NCBI GenBank assembly: GCA_029255685.2
Contig: CM055320.2
Span: 8,480,614 to 8,544,613, forward strand
Source of the DNA: Silene conica
Lineage: Eukaryota; Streptophyta; Magnoliopsida; Caryophyllales; Caryophyllaceae
Length of the DNA: 64,000 nucleotides
Reading direction: 5' to 3'
Positions 11,824-23,899 of the stretch are shown here, in pieces; position 1 is the stretch's first letter, and every line of letters starts with the position of its first letter. The notes beneath the pieces are model-generated. The model was not told the origin of the DNA. It saw only the letters and a list, made by a program, of their open reading frames with translations, and did no database searches. The position numbers and the translations under genes were made by a program.

Positions 11824-13665
11824 TTTGATAGGTATGATTACTTCGTAAATGGGCAGTCGGCTTGAAATCAACACATACGTAGATAAGTTATACTCATCTT
11901 TGCATTACTTTTATTAATAATTCTTTAATCATATAGTAAATCATATAAATATGATTTTTATGTAACTCTTACTAAACAATGATGATTATCATCTAAAATA
12001 TTTCAAATATAATACTTACACTAATATCTAGACGTAATTTCATTATTAGTTTATATTCATTTAGAAATTCAGTCCATATAATATAAATATTATTACGTAC
12101 TATTATGTTATAGCTATAAATGCTCATCTTTCAAAAACTGATCATATAATAATGATGTATGTATTATTAAATATAATAGTGATTTATTTCTTTATTTACA
12201 CATTGATTAATAAAAATATATCTATTGCATACTATTATTATCAAGTTCTTACATAATTATTCAATGACATACTATTTTATAAATGTGTATTCAAATAGAT
12301 GGCAAGATAATCTATTTATGATATTAGTCTTGTTAGGAAATGTGTCCTCAACAATAATAGTGCGATCACGTCAGTGAATATAAATCATTGATAAATCTAC
12401 AATAAAAATACTCATGGGATGATTCTTTTCATACAGTCGACTGATCAACATTAATCGGTAATGATTGGCTTGCTAGAGTTTGATATCACTGTCGTATGAC
12501 GGTGGTGATCAGTCGATCCCTTTAGGTCACACCTTTAGGACAGCTCTATTAATAGAAAAGAGACGACTGTATATTGATACAAGTCGATTCGATCCTAGTT
12601 TATATTACGTGTAAGGAGAATATTTATAATATGATTATAAATTATATAATTTTAGTATATGAAATGTCATTACTAGAAATTATATAATAATGTAATACGA
12701 TTACAAGAATGAATTTAATTATACTACAAATGTTGTAATATAATGTAATATTATTAGTTTAATATTAGTAATAATTAGATTATTATTTATTGTGTGAATT
12801 AGAGTTTAATTAGTTAAACTTATAAATTAATCAATTGATTCATTATGATTGATGAATAAAATTAAAATCAAGTGATGTGCATGTCTATTTTGGACCGTGT
12901 GACTTAGTCACATAGTACACATCACACATAAACACAATTATACATTTTAATGAGATAAAATGTTATAATTATAAAACTAATATTTGCATGTTGTGACAAG
13001 TGGATTGTGGGAGGTGCCCATGCATTGGGCACCCTAACCCACCCGGCCATAAGCATTGAGAAGGGAAAAGAGGTGTTTTTCCCTCTTCTCATTCATTCAT
13101 CATTTTGAGTTTTCATGCATGAGGTTAAGAGAATAAGCAAGAACAAGTTTTTCTCTCTTCTTCTCTTGACCGTGCATTTGCTGCTCCCTCACAATCAATT
13201 TGTTGATTTTTATAGTATAATTATTATAAGATAATCATAATAGTAACTAGGTTATTTGTGTGAGTTTCTAGCAAAATCAAACACAAATTTGAATTAGAGT
13301 GTGTCTTGGTGTTAACTCATTGGAGGTCTTCTATATTGGGGACTAAGGAGGATCATACCGTGACATTAAGCTCAAGAACAATCAAAGAAGTTGTCTTTGA
13401 TTGTGCCCTATTTTAGCCGAAAACAAAGCAATGTAAGGATTAATTTTCTTCTCTTAAATCTCGGTTAATTTGTTATGCATGCAATAAGATCTTTACATTA
13501 TGAGATAATAATTAGTATGACTAAATTAATTTGAGTTTAAGAAACCCAACAAGTCTAGCATATTCCGCTTTGACAGGTATAATTAGTCCGCCTATGGGCA
13601 GTCAGCTTGAAGGCAACATCTACATAGATAAGTCCTACTTTTTGCATTATTTTTATTAATTTTTT
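11824..13665. repeat. Duplicated ~95-bp segment split by a solo LTR
   Basis: Positions 11824-11920 (GATAGGTATGATTACTTCG, GGGCAGTCGGCTTGAA, ACGTAGATAAGT) match 13570-13665 closely. With the solo LTR removed the two copies are about 0.5 kb apart. This is an old internal duplication of the host Helitron. The rest of 11920-12330 is AT-rich and holds nothing I recognise. Confidence 0.6.
12331..13551. mobile_element. Solo LTR
   Basis: A 1221-bp sequence starting TGTTAGGAAATG and ending AAACCCAACA, flanked by the 5-bp duplication AGTCT (12326-12330 and 13552-13556). There is no internal region and no second LTR. The TG...CA ends and 5-bp duplication identify an LTR retroelement reduced to a solo LTR, normally by LTR-LTR recombination. 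The lineage cannot be told from the LTR alone. Confidence 0.85.
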
Positions 13666-14155
13666 AATTGGTTGGCTACTCTGTCAGCTTTATTTTTAAT
13701 GTATTTTTTCCAATATTATACTCCCTCATATTCTAAGTTTTCTTCCCTATTTCCATAAACGGATTATTCAGCTTTTCTTCCTCTTTCTATATTTGGTAAC
13801 TTTTTGACACACAATTTTACCATTCTATCCCTGTTACATTTTTCTATTTACATTATTTGCCATTCACTTAATGACCCAACCCAACCCAATTAGTACAAAA
13901 TATTTCACTAACCTAATCTGATAAATACTAACCCTACCCAATTAGTTCAGCCCAACCCAATTAGTACCCTAATCCTTCCCGCCCTTATTAACCCCTTAAC
14001 CTTAGAAACCTTAAAATCAGTCTCTCTGCCGTCATTTCTCTCTTCGTCTTCTTCTCTCTCTACCTTCAAACAAACCCTAAAAAACTTAGCTCTCCCTTGT
14101 TTGCTCCAGATCTTGAATCCTCTTTCAATTAATCTCTCTAATATCGTCCTAAATC

Positions 14156-14848
14156 ATGAGTTTTCGCACAAAAAACGCTGTAAACGAAGTTGTTCAAGTT
14201 CTTAAACGCGATTTCAATGATGAAATTGGCGACGATGGTGAGATGTTGCAACGATCTGGTAAGTTAGTGACTGATTTTGGTAAGTTAGTGGCTGTTTCTG
14301 GTTTCTCGCCGGATTCTTTTGTTGTCTCGCTGCCGGAATGTTCTTCTGTTGTGCCGGAATGTTCTATTGTTGTTTCGGAATGTAGTCAATTAATTTCAGT
14401 TTCTGGGTGTTACAAGCCGAAGTCCGTTGATTTATTGTCGGATTCCGGTGTTGTCACGCCGAAGTCCGTCGATTTGTTGTCGGATTCTGGGTATTCTGGT
14501 GTTGTTATTGCTGATTCCCTTGATGTTATTGGTGATTCTTTTGGCGAGATGGATACTGTTGTTCCTGATAGTTGCATGCAGGAGATTAATTGCTTGGATG
14601 ATGATGAGGAGAAGGCAAGGGAGGAGGTTTCTAGGTTTATGAAGGAGGATGTAGAGAAGAGGACGAAAAAATGGTTGGAGATGCAGAACTCACGTGAGCA
14701 CAGAATATGGTTTTTGCGAGAACTTAGTCAATACTGGCCGATGTTTGGTATAGAACTTGAAGAGTTGGAAAAAGAAGATAGAAAAAATGCTGGTCTGAGA
14801 GGTTTATTCCTGTTATCCCCTTTCTCGTTTTTTTCTTCTCTTTTTTAA
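14156..14848 (+). CDS. Uncharacterised ORF inside the mariner-like element
   Basis: A 230-residue ORF starting MSFRTKNAVNEVVQVLKRDF, preceded by a CT-rich stretch with AAACCCTA, like a host 5' leader. It has a Ser/Val-rich middle with repeats (PECSSVV/PECSIVV/SECSQLI; two copies of PKSVDLLSDSG), then an acidic-basic helical region (DDDEEKAREEVSRFMKED) and SQYWPMFGIELEELEKED. The hydrophobic end GLFLLSPFSFFSSLF is probably intron read-through: AGAG|GTTTATT lies at about 14798 and TTTTAAAAG about 50 bp on. I recognise no family. It is convergent with the transposase. It is either captured host sequence or a second element gene. Confidence 0.5.
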   Translation: MSFRTKNAVNEVVQVLKRDFNDEIGDDGEMLQRSGKLVTDFGKLVAVSGFSPDSFVVSLPECSSVVPECSIVVSECSQLISVSGCYKPKSVDLLSDSGVVTPKSVDLLSDSGYSGVVIADSLDVIGDSFGEMDTVVPDSCMQEINCLDDDEEKAREEVSRFMKEDVEKRTKKWLEMQNSREHRIWFLRELSQYWPMFGIELEELEKEDRKNAGLRGLFLLSPFSFFSSLF

Positions 14849-15109
14849 AAGGACTGATGATGAATTTGATGTGAATAACATTGTCGCACTTCAATCTAAC
14901 AACACCCACTGATGTTAATTGAGGGTGAGAACGGCACAATCAATGCATTACGCCACCACAATTTCATGTGATGAGGCTATGTGTTGATTGTGTTGTTCAC
15001 AACTGAAATTACTAATCTAATGAAGTCATACGACAAGCTCACATGTTTAATTTGACCACATAATTCATTTTATGACTGCCGAGTATATAACAAATAGTGC
15101 AAAGTTCAT

Positions 15110-15428
15110 AAGGCAAAAGGAAGCTTCTGATAGTTCTTAACTTTACAATATGTTTTCTGCAAAATGATGCTTCTGATAGTAGTTCTTTTCTGCAAAATGG
15201 TGCTTCTGATTGTGCTTCTATTCTTAACTGCAAAATGTAGCTTCTGTTAGTGTTTCAAATAGCTTTTCTGTTCTTCTCTGCAAAATGGTTCTTCTGATTT
15301 TTGTTCTTTGTACACTGTTTTCTGCAACATGGTGCCTCTGATTGTGCTTCTGAACTGCAAAATATAGCTACTGTTAGTGTCTTTGATAGTTGTTCTGATC
15401 TTTTCTGCAAAATGGTTTTTCTTGTAGC
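15110..15428. repeat. Minisatellite near the 3' end of the MLE transposase gene
   Basis: Phrases such as TTTTCTGCAAAATGGTGCTT and CTTCTGATTGTGCTTCT repeat about six times with an irregular period near 55-60 bp. It lies just downstream of the transposase stop on the minus strand, probably in its 3' untranslated region. Confidence 0.7.
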
Positions 15429-15439
15429 CCTTACATTTC

Positions 15440-16838
15440 CTAATTGCTTGAGTCATTACTTGTAGTAATGTTACCAACAGGTTCAATGTTGCTTGTTGGT
15501 GCATTACTACAGCTGGGTTGGCCAGTAATGTTGCCAACAGGTTCAACTTCACCTGTTGGTGCATTACTGTCTTCATTGCGTGATCCACCTCCCTCCTCCG
15601 TGACATTGTCTTCATTTCCTGATCCTCCTGCACTTCTTGAACTGCTGCCTATACTGTTAATTGAGTTGATTAAGCCAGAAATTGCACTCCCATGACCTAG
15701 ATTTTCTACATATTTTATGCAATCCATAACTAGTTCTGTATCAGCATTTAAATACTCGGGTAATAACCCTGTTGTTGCCAATCTAGACTTGTGCATGTGA
15801 GGCAGTTGATAATCATTTCCACCTTTGATTTGCATTATTTCTAACATGCATGCCTGCAAAGTAATGAAAACATAGTTCAGTTTAAGTGCATCCAAATCTT
15901 CAAATGCTTTGGTGGTATTATCCACCAGTTCACTGAGTATTTTTGACTTCTTCTTCTGCTGAAGTGACTGAATAGCCCTAAAAAAACCCAAATCTAGGAC
16001 ATTGAGATCTGGAGAATTTGGTGGTTGATGTGTGAACTGAATATTCCAACCATCTGCATTTGCTGCATGTTTGAATTCTGCATCTTTGTTGTTAATATGG
16101 GGTCTTGCGTTGTCCTGCTGTATCAGAATGTTTTTAGTGTAATTTGCTGGCCATTTAGATTTAATGGCTGGCAGCACCTCCTTAAGGACCATTTGCTTTG
16201 TTACTTGCTTATTAATGGACTCAACACATTTAGTTTCCAATGTCCCAGCCCTTCTGTTTCTTGAATTTCTTTTTGTTGGCACCTCCATAACAAATGGCCA
16301 TATACCCAACTTCCCATCACATATGACTTCTTTATTTGGACCATATTTAGGCCTCGCGACAGCACACATAAACATGACTTTGCTAATGAATCTTTTTTAT
16401 TAGGTTTGGTTATGTAAAACCATTTTTCATCCATGTGTACGATATTACTATCATCCTTAAAAACAAATGACTTAGTTGCTTGATGATACTCTAAATGTGA
16501 AAGACGGTAAATTAATCTATCAAGCTTATTTTCATCTTTCAAACCTGGTTTAATTGCATTTGTGTGAATGCTGATATTTTTATTTCCCACCCATCTGTTG
16601 ACTGTTGATTGGCTGACTCCCAAACCTTCTGCAACTTGATGTTGAGTGGTCCTCTTTGTAAGCTCTATTGCCTCAAGCTTGTCAGTGTCGAATACTTTGT
16701 TATTGTTTTCCTACAAACCCCAAATTGTATTGCCAATTCCTTCATGGAACCGTGTTTTGGTTTTCCATCAGTACTTTTTTCAAGCAAAAGCTGAATAATT
16801 CTAGCTCTTTCTAGGTCATTAAGATTCTTTGTTTTCAT
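15440..16838 (-). pseudogene. Mariner-like transposase, DD39D
   Basis: Starts at ATG 16838 with MKTKNLNDLERARIIQLLLE, a helix-turn-helix region continuing to GVSQSTVNRW. The catalytic region shows HMDEKWFYI (first Asp), IQQDNARPH (second Asp) and PPNSPDLNVLDLGFF (third Asp), with 39 residues between the last two, the plant MLE signature. The C-terminal tail carries a repeat (SNAPTxxxEPVGNIT). It cuts and pastes at TA sites in this family. Two frameshifts, near 16690 and near 16380, disrupt the frame, so this copy should be inactive, although the three catalytic Asp residues remain. Confidence 0.92.
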
Positions 16839-18437
16839 TGTTATTTGATGTTTTTTGGCTGGATAGTAGTTAATGAAGGTTAGTTTATTTGGCTGGATGT
16901 GTATAAATGAAGAAATTGTTTTGGTTTGATACTCTTAAATGAGCATTTATTGAGCAGGCAGTTTGTCTATTTATAAAGGTCTTGAGCTTTGCACTATTTG
17001 AGTTTTAAATTTGGCTCTAAAATGAATTTTGCTTGAAATTTGGCTCCTTATTTGAAATTTGGTGTCAAATTTAAGAAATTGGGTTAAATGGCTGATGTAA
17101 CTTGCCTTTGACAGTTTAGTTTTTGGTTGGTTTTATGATTGAAGGACAGCCAACTTGGCTGATTAAGCAAAGAAGACAATGTCAATTCTGAAGTCCTCAA
17201 GTTCAAATCGTTTTTTCTCTAAATTATCGTATTGTAATTTCTGTAATTTTTTAAAACGCTATAGTTATTGTAATTTTAATGTTAAGTACTGTTCGTTAAT
17301 TTGTACGGTTAATTTAATGGAGGCATGTCTCCATTTTTTGGGTTGTTTAACAACCAGTATGTTTGTAAACAAACAATGTGTTTGTAAACAGGCTGTTGGA
17401 GGGAATTAATGGAGGGAATGGTTAATGGGTACTTAATGCTTAAGCATTACCCAGATTTTTGGTGGGAACAATTAAAACTCATAACCACTTGTGGTCCATC
17501 ATATTAACTCTTAATTATTTTACCCTCTCTCCAATCTTCAAGGCCCACAAGTACCATTATATTCATTTAATACTCCTCTCCTTAATTTTTGTGCCCTCAT
17601 GAAAGGGGAACAAAACTTAGAATAGGAGGGAGTATTAATTTTTGGAAATGTAATAATTGATGGAACATAAATATATGCTATCAAATGATATTAGCAAGTG
17701 ATTGACCAAAATAACTTGAACTTTGAAAATGTTCAACATAAAAGGAAAGTACAAAAAAGCAGAAAATGTCCATTACACATAAAATGAAATGTAATTAAGC
17801 ACTACGCTAAATAAAACACGTCAAAAGACTACTTTTCAGTCTTAATATTCTTGATTGGAATATTTGGTTTGCTTGATGACCCTTGATCTGATGACATTTC
17901 TCTTATTTTAGTGATTTCACCATCAACATCTTCCAACTATGCTCGCTTTTGAGGCAACTTGTTTTTAGGTGTGTTTTCTTTATCTTCATCGTTATATGTT
18001 TTCATGGATTCCTAATTGGTTAAAAAATATGCACATCATTATATGTTGAAATAATAGAATGAATGAGAATTTTTATATAAAAATAAGCATGGACGATTTT
18101 ACTTACTAATAATATCACCTCCGTGTAACTTATCCCACTTCCAGTATTTGTTGCTGAAGTTATTTGGCTTGTTTCCTTTGACTTCATAATCAGAAGTTAT
18201 TATGAGAAATTGATAGAAAGTTTTATTTATCAAGTAATAAAAAAAATTACCTTTGCGCATTCTTCTAGTTCTTTCCATTTCGCGATAACATCTTTGTCTC
18301 CACAAAATTGAGTAGCTTTATAGCAAGAGGATTTTTGTCGAATGTTGTACTCTTGGTCGACCATGATTTTTGCGACAAACTCACGTTCCATAATTTCTCT
18401 AAATTCAAAGGGCACCGCATCTTTGTCTCCTTCCTGT

Positions 18438-18974
18438 TGTTTAGCCCAAAAATCCTCATCGCAATACTGGGCCCATAAATAGTCCCAGAAGCAGCAGCCC
18501 ATTACAAAAGCAGATCAGAGGCAAACTAGGCGCAGACCAGATGCAGACCAGAGCAGAAAAAGAGCTGTTGGAGGAAGGGAATGGGTCAAAACCCTAAGAG
18601 AATATTCCCCTATATTCTCTCCCACATTCCAGCACCAAAAACCGAATTGGTTGAGCTTAAATCCGCAGCTATAAAAGGAAAGGCTAGGGCATTCTTTATT
18701 CATTCAGTTCATACGTTGTAAAATCATAAACTTACGCAAATATCTGTACTCATACAAAGCAGCGAAATCACTCGATCATAGTAAAAATATTGGCGGGATT
18801 CCGTTCCCCCCGCGGTTGTTTCCCTCATTGGGTTTTTCCGCGTCACCAAAACCTTCTTGCATCATTCTTTATTTCTTCTGTTCGTATAGTCATTCATACG
18901 TTAGATTTTAATATTGGTTGACACTTTGACCCGCATCACATAAACATTGACCCGGTAGAAATTTTACCAAAACA
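18438..18974 (+). repeat. Left LTR of the Tat-type element
   Basis: 537 bp, TG...CA ends. A TATA box (TATAAAAGG) lies at about 18670, as expected for the U3 promoter. It is nearly identical to the right LTR. Confidence 0.95.
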
Positions 18975-18975
18975 A

Positions 18976-18995
18976 TTTGGCGCCCACCGTGGGGC
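18976..18995 (+). promoter_or_regulatory. Primer-binding site of the Tat-type element
   Basis: TTGGCGCCCACCGTGGGGC begins two bases after the LTR, the position of the tRNA primer site. This sequence is typical of Tat-lineage elements in plants. I do not assign the tRNA. Confidence 0.8.
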
Positions 18996-19042
18996 ATAGT
19001 GCGCATTCCAATATATAAAACCGTCATTTCGTCACAAAGAAC

Positions 19043-21000
19043 ATGTCTGGGACCAGAGCTAACCCTTCCAGTTCCCAGAGCATGCCAGCCCAGTCCAGTG
19101 GGACCAACCCTACTGTACCTGCTGGTCTCGCAGGACCGTCCCTGGTCGCGAGTCAGACCACAGCCTCCAAGGTTGTGGCCCCATCCAGCAAACCTCCTCA
19201 GGTTCCCAGATCACCCCCTGTGTCAGCTTCTCCAAGGCAGAGCAGAGAAAGCAGCCCCAGCAGAAGTGGAGAAACCCAGATGCCAGGAGCAGGCCAGCAG
19301 CCGCAGACTCCTCGTACAGATCCGATGCAGATGGTGGTCTAGGGAATGAGTGCTCTGCAGGAAGCCATAGAGGTCCTGAAGAAGGACAATCTGGACTTGA
19401 GAGAGCAGATCGCCGCAGTCGCACGTCCAGAGCAGCCGTTCAGAATGTTGCAGCCAGGGCCTGGCCAGACCTTCAATCCCTTCGGGAGAGCAGGGTTGAA
19501 CCGACCAATTCCCCAGGAGATCGTCACCAGGCTGGATCTAGGTGTCACCACCCCGAGCAGTGGCCCAGAGATACTGGATCTGGACTCATCCGTGTTTGGA
19601 GCACCGCAGCCCAGACCAGTTCAGCCTGCAGGTAATCCTACACCTTGTTTTCCCCCTGGGACTGATCCTTTGATTTTTTCAGGTACCCCTCCGCAGCCTA
19701 CCATCGGACGAACGCCGGAGATCTCAGTAGGAGCAGCACCCGTGAACCAGCCCAGCGTTGGAGGGTGGCAAGGAGGAGCACCAGCGCAGTCAGCAGTTGG
19801 TTGGCATCCAGGACCAGGCTTCAGCTCATCCGTAACAGCCAATCAACCAGCTGCAGGCCCTTGGGGAGGAGCCCCTCCAGGCTTCTTCCCTCCGCCAGTC
19901 AACCCGACCTCAAGTCCCTGGGGAGGAGCCCCTCCAGGCTTCCTCCCTCCGCCAGTCAATCCATTCCCTGGAGTAGGCAGTCTCTCAGACCAGCGCTACC
20001 AGGAGTTGAAAGACATGATCACCAAGATACCTGGCATGCCAAGGCCCATGGAGAAAGCCTCCCAGGACAGCTATGCAGATTCACCATTCATCGACAACAT
20101 TGCCTTGATCAATGTGCCCAAGGGATTTGTGCCACCAACCATGATACTATATGATGGTACGGCCGACCCCCTGGACCACATAAATCAGTATAAGCAGAAA
20201 ATGATGGTGGTAACCGCAACCGGAGCACTTAAGGAGGCTTGCATGTGCAAAGGATTTGGGTCAACCCTCTCCGGAGCAGCCTTGCACTGGTTTGTGGGAT
20301 TGCCCAACCGCAGCATCTCCTCCTTTGCAGATCTGGTTAATGCTTTTAATCAGCAGTTTGCTAGCAGCATGAAACCAGAGAAGCAGACCAGCGATCTATA
20401 AAGAATTGTTCAAGGATTCGAGGAAACCACTCGAGATTACCTCACCAGGTTCAACAAGGAAAAGGTTGCCATCCCGCATTGTGATGTACCCACTGCCATT
20501 GAAGCCTTCCGCAGGGGGCTACATCACGATTCAGACCTGTACAAGCAATTGACAATGCACCCATGCACTGCCTTTGCTGATGTACAGGCCCAGGCAGTTG
20601 CAGCCATGAGGCTGGAAGAAGACGCTGCCTCCAGAAGAAGTACCTATGACACAGAACCTGTGTCTAGGAGAGCACCAGTAGAAAAAAGGAATGAAAGATC
20701 AAAGCCCTACAGCAAGGCAGTGAGCAAAGTATCCGAGAGTACCGGAGGGAAAAACGATGCAGATCCACCTCCGAAGGTCAGTGAGTATGGTTTTACCACC
20801 GGAATGGCAGGCTTGCTAAAGGCATTGAAAGAGCTCAGAGGAGTCAGATGGCCAAAGAAGAGAGAGGAGCGGCTCAATGACCGCCGTGATGCTAGCAAAA
20901 AATGTGAATTTCATGATGACATAGGTCATACCACGGACGAATGTTACACCCTCAGAAAGGAGGTCCGATTCCAGTATGACCGAGGCAACTTGGACCATCT
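19043..21000 (+). other. gag region of the Tat-type element (fossil)
   Basis: A Pro/Ser/Gln-rich N-terminal part leads to a capsid-like retrotransposon gag domain (landmarks LHWFVGLPNRSISSFADLVN and MAGLLKALKELRG) and a Cys/His knuckle-like motif, CEFHDDIGHTTDECYTL, common in Tat-type gag. The block at about 19860-19960 repeats the phrase PWGGAPPGF. Described as a fossil part only. Confidence 0.85.
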
Positions 21001-21239
21001 GCTCCCAGAGAAGTCCACCAGAGTCAACGCAGCCAGCCAGGTGCAGCCTTCACCAGCTCCTCCCTGCAGTAGAATTGTCAATGTCATTACTGGAGGATCA
21101 GAGCTGTGTGGGCTCACCTATTCAGCAGCCAAAAGACGTGTAACTGCAGCAAAGGGAGACAAGCCAGAATCATCATGCAGAATAGCAAGGCAGGACCTCC
21201 CAGCAGTAACTTTTGACGAGACAGATGCAGAAGCTGTAC

Positions 21240-21560
21240 CAGAGCAGCACCATGATGCCCTGATTATCACATTGAACATTGGCAACTGTGAGGTCAGGAA
21301 GGTCATGGTAGACACAGGCAGCTCCGTCAACCTGCTAATGCTGGATGCACTAAAGAGCATTGGATTTGACGAGAAGGACCTGACAAAGAAAGCTATTCCC
21401 CTGGTTGGGTTCAGTGGAGAAACAGCGCATACCTTGGGGGAAATCACCATCTCTACCTACGCCGGAGGCCTAAACAAACAGGTAAGGTACTTAGTTATTG
21501 ATGGTCCATCTACTTACAATGTTATTCTTGGCAGGCCCTGGATCCACGAAATGCGAGCAA
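21240..21560 (+). other. Aspartic protease domain of the Tat-type element (fossil)
   Basis: The retropepsin active-site signature VMVDTGSSVNLLML and the flap-side ILGRPWIH are visible. In the family this enzyme matures the gag-pol polyprotein. Confidence 0.88.
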
Positions 21561-21949
21561 TCCCGTCAACGTATCACCAGTGCCTGAAGTTTCCTACGCC
21601 GTGGGGAGTTCAGGAGATACGGGGAGACCAGGAGGAGGCCAAGGATTGTTACAAAGTAGCTCTTAAAAGGACCACCAGACCACCAGCTGCCAGAGCATAG
21701 CGATTACAGCAACTGCACATCCGGGAGGAGTACATCGAGCCCCAGCAGGCAGAAATCGATGAGGTCCACCTGGATGAGCAGCACCAGAAAGGACCGTGTT
21801 CGTAGGCTCAGAGTGCTCTGGAGATCTACGCCGGCAGCTCCTCCAGCTGCTCCGAAAGAACGTGGACTACTTCGCCTGGTCCCACAAGGACATGATTGGC
21901 ATAGACCCAGAAATCATAACACACAAGCTCAGCATAGATCCAGGATTCA

Positions 21950-22740
21950 GACCAGTGCAGCAGAGGCGCAGAAAATTCGCAGCAGAAAGACATCAGATCA
22001 TAAACCAGGAGGTGGACAACCTTCTGGAAGCAGGAAAGATCAGGGAAGTCAGGTACCCCGAGTGGCTATCTAATGTAGTGGTGGTACCAAAAAAGAATGG
22101 CAAGTGGAGGGTCTGCGTGGATTTCACAGACCTGAATAAGGCCTGCCCCAAGGATCCATTCCCCTTGCCACACATCGATGCTATGGTCGACGCCACTGCA
22201 GGCCACGAAATGTTGACTTTCCTAGATGCCTGGAGTGGGTATAACCAGATCAAAATGGACCCGGCAGACCAGGAAAAGACAGCATTCAGGTCCGAAAGAG
22301 GGCATCTACTGCTACAACGTAATGCCCTTCGGCCTTAAGAATGTTGGTTCCACGTACCAGCGGCTCGTCAATATGATGTTCAAAGACCAGATATGACGTA
22401 ATATGGAAGTCTACATAGATGATATGGTGGTCAAATCCAAGCAATCAGCAGACCACACTCAGCACCTGGAGGAAACATTCAACACCCTCCGGAAGTACAA
22501 AATGAAGTTAAATCCAGCTAAGTGTACCTTCGGAGTTTCCAGTGGGAAATTCCTGGGGTATATGGTAACACAGAGGGGGATAGAAGCCAGCACAGAACAG
22601 ATCAAAGCAGTTCTGCAGCTGGAATCACCCCAGAAGCCAAAAGATGTGCAGCGTCTGACGGGAAGAGTAGCAGCCCTGAGTAGGTTTATCTCCAGATCCT
22701 CAGACCGGTGCAGATTATTCTATGATATTCTTAGAAAAAG
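21950..22740 (+). other. Reverse transcriptase domain of the Tat-type element (fossil)
   Basis: Landmarks are WLSNVVVVPKKNGKWRVCVD, the FTDLNKACPKDPFPLP block and the catalytic YIDDMVVKS. The match is to Ty3/gypsy reverse transcriptase. Confidence 0.9.
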
Positions 22741-22779
22741 CCGGAAGTTTGATTGGACACCAGAGCACGAAAAGGCATT

Positions 22780-23650
22780 CCAGGAACTAAAACAGTACCT
22801 GAGCAGCCCACCCCTACTATCCAAGCCAGAGCAGGGAGGAGTCCTGCTCCTGTACCTCTCAGTAACCGAAGCAGCAGTAAGTGCAGTCCTGGTCCGACAG
22901 CACGAAGGGGCCCAGCACCCGGTGTACTACGTCAGCAAATCATTACTGTCAGCAGAAGCAAGGTATACCTCACTTGAGAAACTAGTATTGGCATTGGCGA
23001 CAGCATCCTATAAGCTGCGTCCGTACTTTGAGTCTCATACCATCTCAGTGGTTACCAATCACCCACTCAAGACGGTTATGAGAAAGCCAGAATTATCAGG
23101 ACGAATGGCTAAGTGGTCTGTGCACCTCAGTGGATATGACCTCCAGTTTGAACCACGCACAGCCATAAAGTCACAAGCCCTCGCAGACTTCGTCTCTGAT
23201 TTCAGCCCAGCACTCCAGACCCAAGCAGAGCAGGAAATCCTGCACCTACACCAGGGTGCCAAACCAGGCACCTGGGAGTTACGAGTAGATGAAGCTTCAA
23301 ACGCCAGAGGGTCCGGAGTTGGGTTGATCCTCCGATCACCAGAAGGAGATCTAATCACCCAGGCAGTCCGATGTGAGTTCAAGACCACAAATAATGTGGC
23401 TGAGTATGAAGCCCTAGTCCTGGGACTGCACCTAGCCCTGGACATGGGAATCGACCATGTCAATGTATACAGTGATTCACAACTAATTGTGAACCATGTC
23501 AATGGAACATACGAAGCGAGAGACCCCACAATGGTGGCCTACTTATGTGTAGCAAAGGAGTTAATCAGCAGATTCGTGGAATTCTGCATCCAGCAAGTAC
23601 CCAGAGAGCAGAACGCAGAAGCGGATGCACTGGCAACTCTAGGCTCAACC
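22780..23650 (+). other. RNase H region, two RNase H domains (fossil)
   Basis: The first domain (HPVYYVSKSLLSAEARY, YKLRPYF) is the usual gypsy RNase H remnant. The second (LRVDEASNARGSGVGLIL, NNVAEYEALVLGL, VYSDSQLIVNHV) resembles archaeal/plant-type RNase H, an acquisition that marks the Tat lineage. Confidence 0.85.
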
Positions 23651-23899
23651 TTCAAACCAGCCGACGTAGCCAGTATTCCAATCACCCATGTCCTCAGACC
23701 AGCCATTCCTGGACCAGACTCGGACCAGGAGGAGCTATCTATCTGCAGCAACAACCCAGACCAGGAGTCAGAACAAGACTGGCGAAAGCCATACCTGGAC
23801 TGGTTGCAGCATGATATCCAGCCTAGCGGTAAGAAAGAAGCACGCAGTTTCAGAATGAAGGCCTCCAGATTCCTACTAATTGATGGAATCCTGTTCCGG

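Larger units (their letters stand above)
13721..17632 (-). mobile_element. Mariner-like element (MLE), 3.9 kb
   Basis: Terminal inverted repeats of about 27 bp (CTCCCTCATATTCTAAGTTT at the left; reverse complement at the right, ...AACTTAGAATAGGAGGGAG) differ at about two positions. TA flanks both ends. The interior encodes a plant DD39D transposase on the minus strand and a second, unrelated-looking ORF on the plus strand. It is inserted in the Helitron remnant between the helicase tail and the RPA gene. Confidence 0.95.

Noticed and set aside
15444-15695. Plus-strand ORFs opposite the mariner transposase
   Set aside because: They are shadows of the transposase tail repeats.
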